The notes under the pieces: model-generated
Told to the model about the DNA's origin: nothing
Seen by the model: the letters and a program-made list of their open reading frames with translations, nothing else
Database searches by the model: none
Position numbers and translations under genes: made by a program
Part shown: piece by piece, positions 60,780 through 64,000 of the stretch
Position numbering within the stretch: the stretch's first letter is position 1
How the letters are laid out: each line of letters starts with the position of its first letter
NCBI GenBank assembly: GCA_028023455.1
Contig: JAQFVV010012977.1
Span: 282,001 to 346,000, forward strand
From: Epiperipatus broadwayi
Lineage: Eukaryota; Onychophora; Udeonychophora; Euonychophora; Peripatidae
DNA length: 64,000 bases
Reading direction: 5' to 3'

Positions 60780-61300
60780 TTTAAAGAATAATAATATTCA
60801 CACAGTTTACCCTACTTTTAAAAAAATTAGTGAAATATTTCCACTTCATAAAGATAAAAAAATTTTGGAGTGTCATGGTTTATATGAAATTCCATGTAGG
60901 GTCTGTTCTCATACATATATTGGACAGACTAATCATAGAATAAATATTAGAAAGGAAGAACACATTCTGGCAGTCAGAGAAAGCTATTTATTCTCATATA
61001 AAATTAACTAAACATGATATTAATTTTGAAAAAACAAATAAATATTTTAGCAAAAATTGAACAATATGACCAGAGATTGCTAAGAGAAGTTATAGAGATT
61101 TTTAAAAGGTCCAAGAGCATAAATGAAAGGTGTGAATTAAAGAAGATTAACAACATTTGGGAGAAGCTATTGGAAGAGAAAATACATTTTAAAACTTCTC
61201 AACCAATAGAATTTAAATATGAGGAGAAAGAAAACGATAAAAACGATTTTAAATCTCACCCACATTCTTATGGTTTGAGAAAGAAGATGCTCTGAGGAAG
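60780..61300 (+). pseudogene. PLE3: GIY-YIG endonuclease fragment
   Basis: The plus strand from about 60805 reads VYPTFKKISEIFPLHKDKK, then GLYEIPCRVC and TYIGQTNHRINIRKEEH. This is an intact GIY-YIG core with the Cys pair, YIGQT and the catalytic Arg. A frameshift near 60975 moves to EKAIYSHIKLTKHDINFEK; a second shift moves to frame 61014-61295, reading ILAKIEQYDQRLLREVIEIF and SINERCELKKINNIWEKLLE, which includes the catalytic Glu (REVIEI). The frame ends KKML and a stop at 61295. The reverse transcriptase is absent, so this is a 5'-truncated PLE. It appears close to the family in the 294-bp inverted repeat. Confidence 0.88.
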
Positions 61301-61376
61301 GTACTTGATATTGTACTGAAATGTCAGCATTTAGCTATTTCACTACACAGAATATCCCGCAAATAATAATAATATG

Positions 61377-61437
61377 ATATATATATATATATATTGTGAT
61401 GATCGCACATACTGCGACCACACATATATATATATAT
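61377..61437. repeat. AT microsatellites
   Basis: Two short AT tracts (61377-61394 and 61424-61437) separate the PLE3 tail from sequence without features. Confidence 0.85.
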
Positions 61438-61689
61438 TTAACACTAAATAATATTAAATATTGGGTTTTTTTGAATACTAGTAAAAGAATTAAAACCCAT
61501 GAAGAAAGAAATGTCTTAATTAATAAAGAGAGGGAAATAGAATCAAAAGATTTTTATCTTTTACCCTCCAAAGTTAAGATCTTGTTAAAATAGAAATATT
61601 TAAAGGTAGAAATATTGAAATCGTCTATTTGGCTTAAGATCAAAAAATGAAAGAGGAAATATGAGCAAAATAAGAACTAAAAAAGGATT

Positions 61690-61806
61690 TTGTTTTTGCG
61701 CTGTTAGCCGAGGGGTGCGGCGGCCCCGTGCCCGGGGGGAGGGGGGGGGGGGGGGGGGGGGGGGGGCCCGGCGGCCGGGCTCTCATATAAAAAAAAAAAA
61801 AAAAAA
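61690..61806 (+). mobile_element. SINE-like copy with a poly(G) run
   Basis: GCGCTGTTAGCCGAGGGGTG matches the A-box head of the SINE. The middle is replaced by GC-rich sequence with a run of over 25 G, and it ends GGGCTCTCATAT plus poly(A), like the SINE tail. Possible target-site duplications are GATTTTGT on the left and GATTTTAT on the right. The B box cannot be read, so the middle is probably misassembled. Confidence 0.6.
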
Positions 61807-61809
61807 ATG

Positions 61810-64000
61810 ATTTTATAAGGAAAAGTAAAAGTTTGAAAAGTTTAAATCAGATTAAAATAGAATTTTAAACATGACAAAAGATAAGGATCTATTCCATAAA
61901 AGTACATATTTTGATGATAAAACGAAATGCATGTGTAGAGTATGTATAAAGTATGGATAAGGACAGCAATATTTAATGCTTGTCAAATGGAAAATCATTT
62001 GTTAAACATTTATTTTATTAAAAGGAAAAAAAAGAAATAAGAAATAAATGTAAATATTGGTAGGAGATTGTATAAAAGTAAATTTGTATAAATTGCTGAA
62101 GGCATATTAAAAAAAGAAAGGTGTGAATGGAAAGCTACTAACAAAAGGATTAAGAGAATAAAAGAATGTGAAAAAAATTATTAAAATTACTGGAGTTTGG
62201 GAGTTCTTGTCGAGACTTTGGTGAAGACACTGCTCTGATAATAAGCAGATATAATAGATTAGAAAGCAGACATAAGAATTTTTTAAAGTTTTAAAAAACA
62301 ACAGAGAAAAACCAGAAACGGAGTGGAAGGACTCCAACATAGAAATGGATCACTGTATGAACAGGAAAATGATTTCTAACATATGTGACACTTCAAGAAT
62401 GTGTGGCTAAGGGCCATCATGATCGTTGGCTGATTCAGACTCACCATGCTCGAATGGTTCCATCACCATGTAACAACTGCCAATGTAGTGCCTGCCGGAT
62501 GATCTGCTTGCCATGCCCTTGATGTCCTAATACAGAGAAATCACCACAAAAAAGAAATCCACAAACCAAGTCCAACCTAAGAGAGACTGTTCCCTGCTAA
62601 AGAAGTGGAGGAATTCCATGTGATGGTCAGCAGGACCTTAACTCACTTCAGAGACTAAAGAAAACCTAGGTAAATTATATATCACACTTTTATAGACATA
62701 TGTGCACATAACTTTTAATTTAAAAAACAATTGCCAATTCCAGATATTAGTGATATAGACAATAATTAAACTCTTTTCTAATACATGGAATGACGACTAT
62801 AAATGTATAATCATTTATAGGATTTTTTTTATACATATTTACTCGTAGAATTATGTCCAATAATTTGTTTCTATTGTGTGTAAAACATTTCAATTTATTT
62901 TTGTTGTTTATTTGTTATATTAAATATTTCTTAATTATTTTATCCGTTTCGTCTCGTTCTTCTCCATTCCAGACAGTAATATATCCGTAGGGGTTTGGGT
63001 AGTCAGTATTACTTCATTTTGAGTACTAAAATAACATGTGAGGCTAGTGCACAGTATTCTTGATCCCATTTAATTTTATAAATTATCCAAGTACTGTAAT
63101 TCTTTAAATATTACAGCAGTCGAGAGACAGTTGACCGGGAAAGATAACCTGGGGCAATATCTGTATAGTCACAGGTTCGGTTAAGTATGGATATAGATTC
63201 ATTTAGGTCCGTATGTTCTCTCTGCTTGCGGTAATGAAAGGTGGATGAATTTGAATTTAAGAATATTTATTATATATCTAAATAAATAAATAGAAGCATC
63301 AATCATTCGATTCCATTACAATATATAGTGTAATGGGATGGGATAGTGAAATAGGGGTGAAGATGAGTGATGATAAATCATAATATTAAAGAGCACATTT
63401 TAAAATTTAATATTATATGAACTGAGATTGATGATGATTTTCCATCACTCACTTCCACCTTTATTTGACCACCCCATCCCAATACAAGACAACACAACTG
63501 TGGACATGATGATGATCAGGTTCTGATAGTCAGTGACAGCCTAACTTGAATCTCAGAAATACACCTGAAAAACTATGTATTTTGATGCAGAATTAATTTA
63601 AACATATTACTGTAAAATGCAACAAGAGTATTATTGGTCATGATTCTAAATTATAAAATAGAAGTTTTCATGTGTGTTTAAAGAAGTTCATGTTTAGAGT
63701 TAAATAGAAAATCCATGATTTGGAGATTGGATTCGGTGTTTAATTGTTGAAGTGTATTTACCTGTAAATTCAGTTTTGATGATGGATGGAGATATTTGTC
63801 ATTGGCTTGAGGATGCCATGTTTTCATGCAATTTCATGAGTGGTCTAGCTCAGCTATTTGCTTCAACCTATTTTTTATATTTCATATTGTTAATCACAGA
63901 ACGGTTAATGTAGTCCTCCCATGAATCCAGACTCTAAGTCTTTACAGAAAAGGAGTGAGTCATAGCTTATATTTCTCAGCTCATAAGACTCAAAAAAGCA
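61810..64000. other. No confirmed gene; one higher-GC block
   Basis: Mostly AT-rich. 62390-62670 has more balanced composition and a cysteine-rich plus frame (CNNCQCSACRMICLPCP) with stops after it. It may be an unrecognised repeat or exon remnant. The 77-codon minus frame at 62107-62340 has no motif. Confidence 0.4.

Overview
This window is a stretch of animal (metazoan) nuclear DNA with no host protein-coding gene that I can support. It is very AT-rich, full of microsatellites, and built largely from retroelement fragments and fold-back repeats. It holds several Penelope-like elements (PLEs) with GIY-YIG endonucleases, an RTE-type LINE, and SINEs derived from a class II tRNA. The mix of RTE, PLE, tRNA-SINE and long AT/ATT microsatellites fits a lophotrochozoan, most plausibly a coleoid cephalopod such as an octopus. 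That placement is inference from general pattern, not a database match. Nearly every open reading frame is short, and the longer meaningful ones are broken pieces of retroelement proteins.

Layout. 1-178 is an ATT microsatellite, followed by sparse repeats. 3066-6050 (minus) is a 5'-truncated, frameshifted RTE-like LINE whose endonuclease domain carries an internal tandem duplication. 6110-6870 is a fold-back repeat (family called FB1 here). 6875-9727 is PLE1 (minus), with direct pseudo-LTRs and an inverted 3' fragment of a second copy joined head-on. 10.4-15 kb holds minisatellites, a tandem repeat and the most complete FB1 element (13165-14031). 14.9-20.8 kb is nearly featureless except for a young SINE at 18311-18451. 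20789-21912 is a 338-bp-unit tandem array ending in an inverted piece. 24.0-27.2 kb holds the 3' end of a LINE (LINE-C) and PLE2, both minus. 29.1-29.8 kb and 38.7-39.2 kb are two copies of another LINE 3' end (LINE-D, plus). 35.3-36.4 kb is a second LINE-C copy. 38.1-38.7 kb is homopolymer-rich sequence that looks like an assembly artefact.

42-64 kb contains further FB1 copies and a second composite repeat family (FB2). It also holds a perfect 294-bp inverted repeat made of a PLE 3' end inserted inside an FB2 copy (52490-53107), a 79-bp-arm hairpin with 13-bp target-site duplications (53490-53755), a SINE nested inside FB1 (56197-56326), a decayed LINE reverse transcriptase (about 58870-59640, minus) and a third PLE endonuclease fragment (60780-61300, plus).

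The window therefore reads as a mobile-element graveyard with some recent activity. The two SINE copies are nearly identical, the 294-bp inverted repeat has identical arms, and there are clear nested insertions. No bacterial operon, CRISPR array, rRNA gene or functional tRNA gene was seen. Family names FB1, FB2, LINE-C, LINE-D, PLE1, PLE2 and PLE3 are local labels only.
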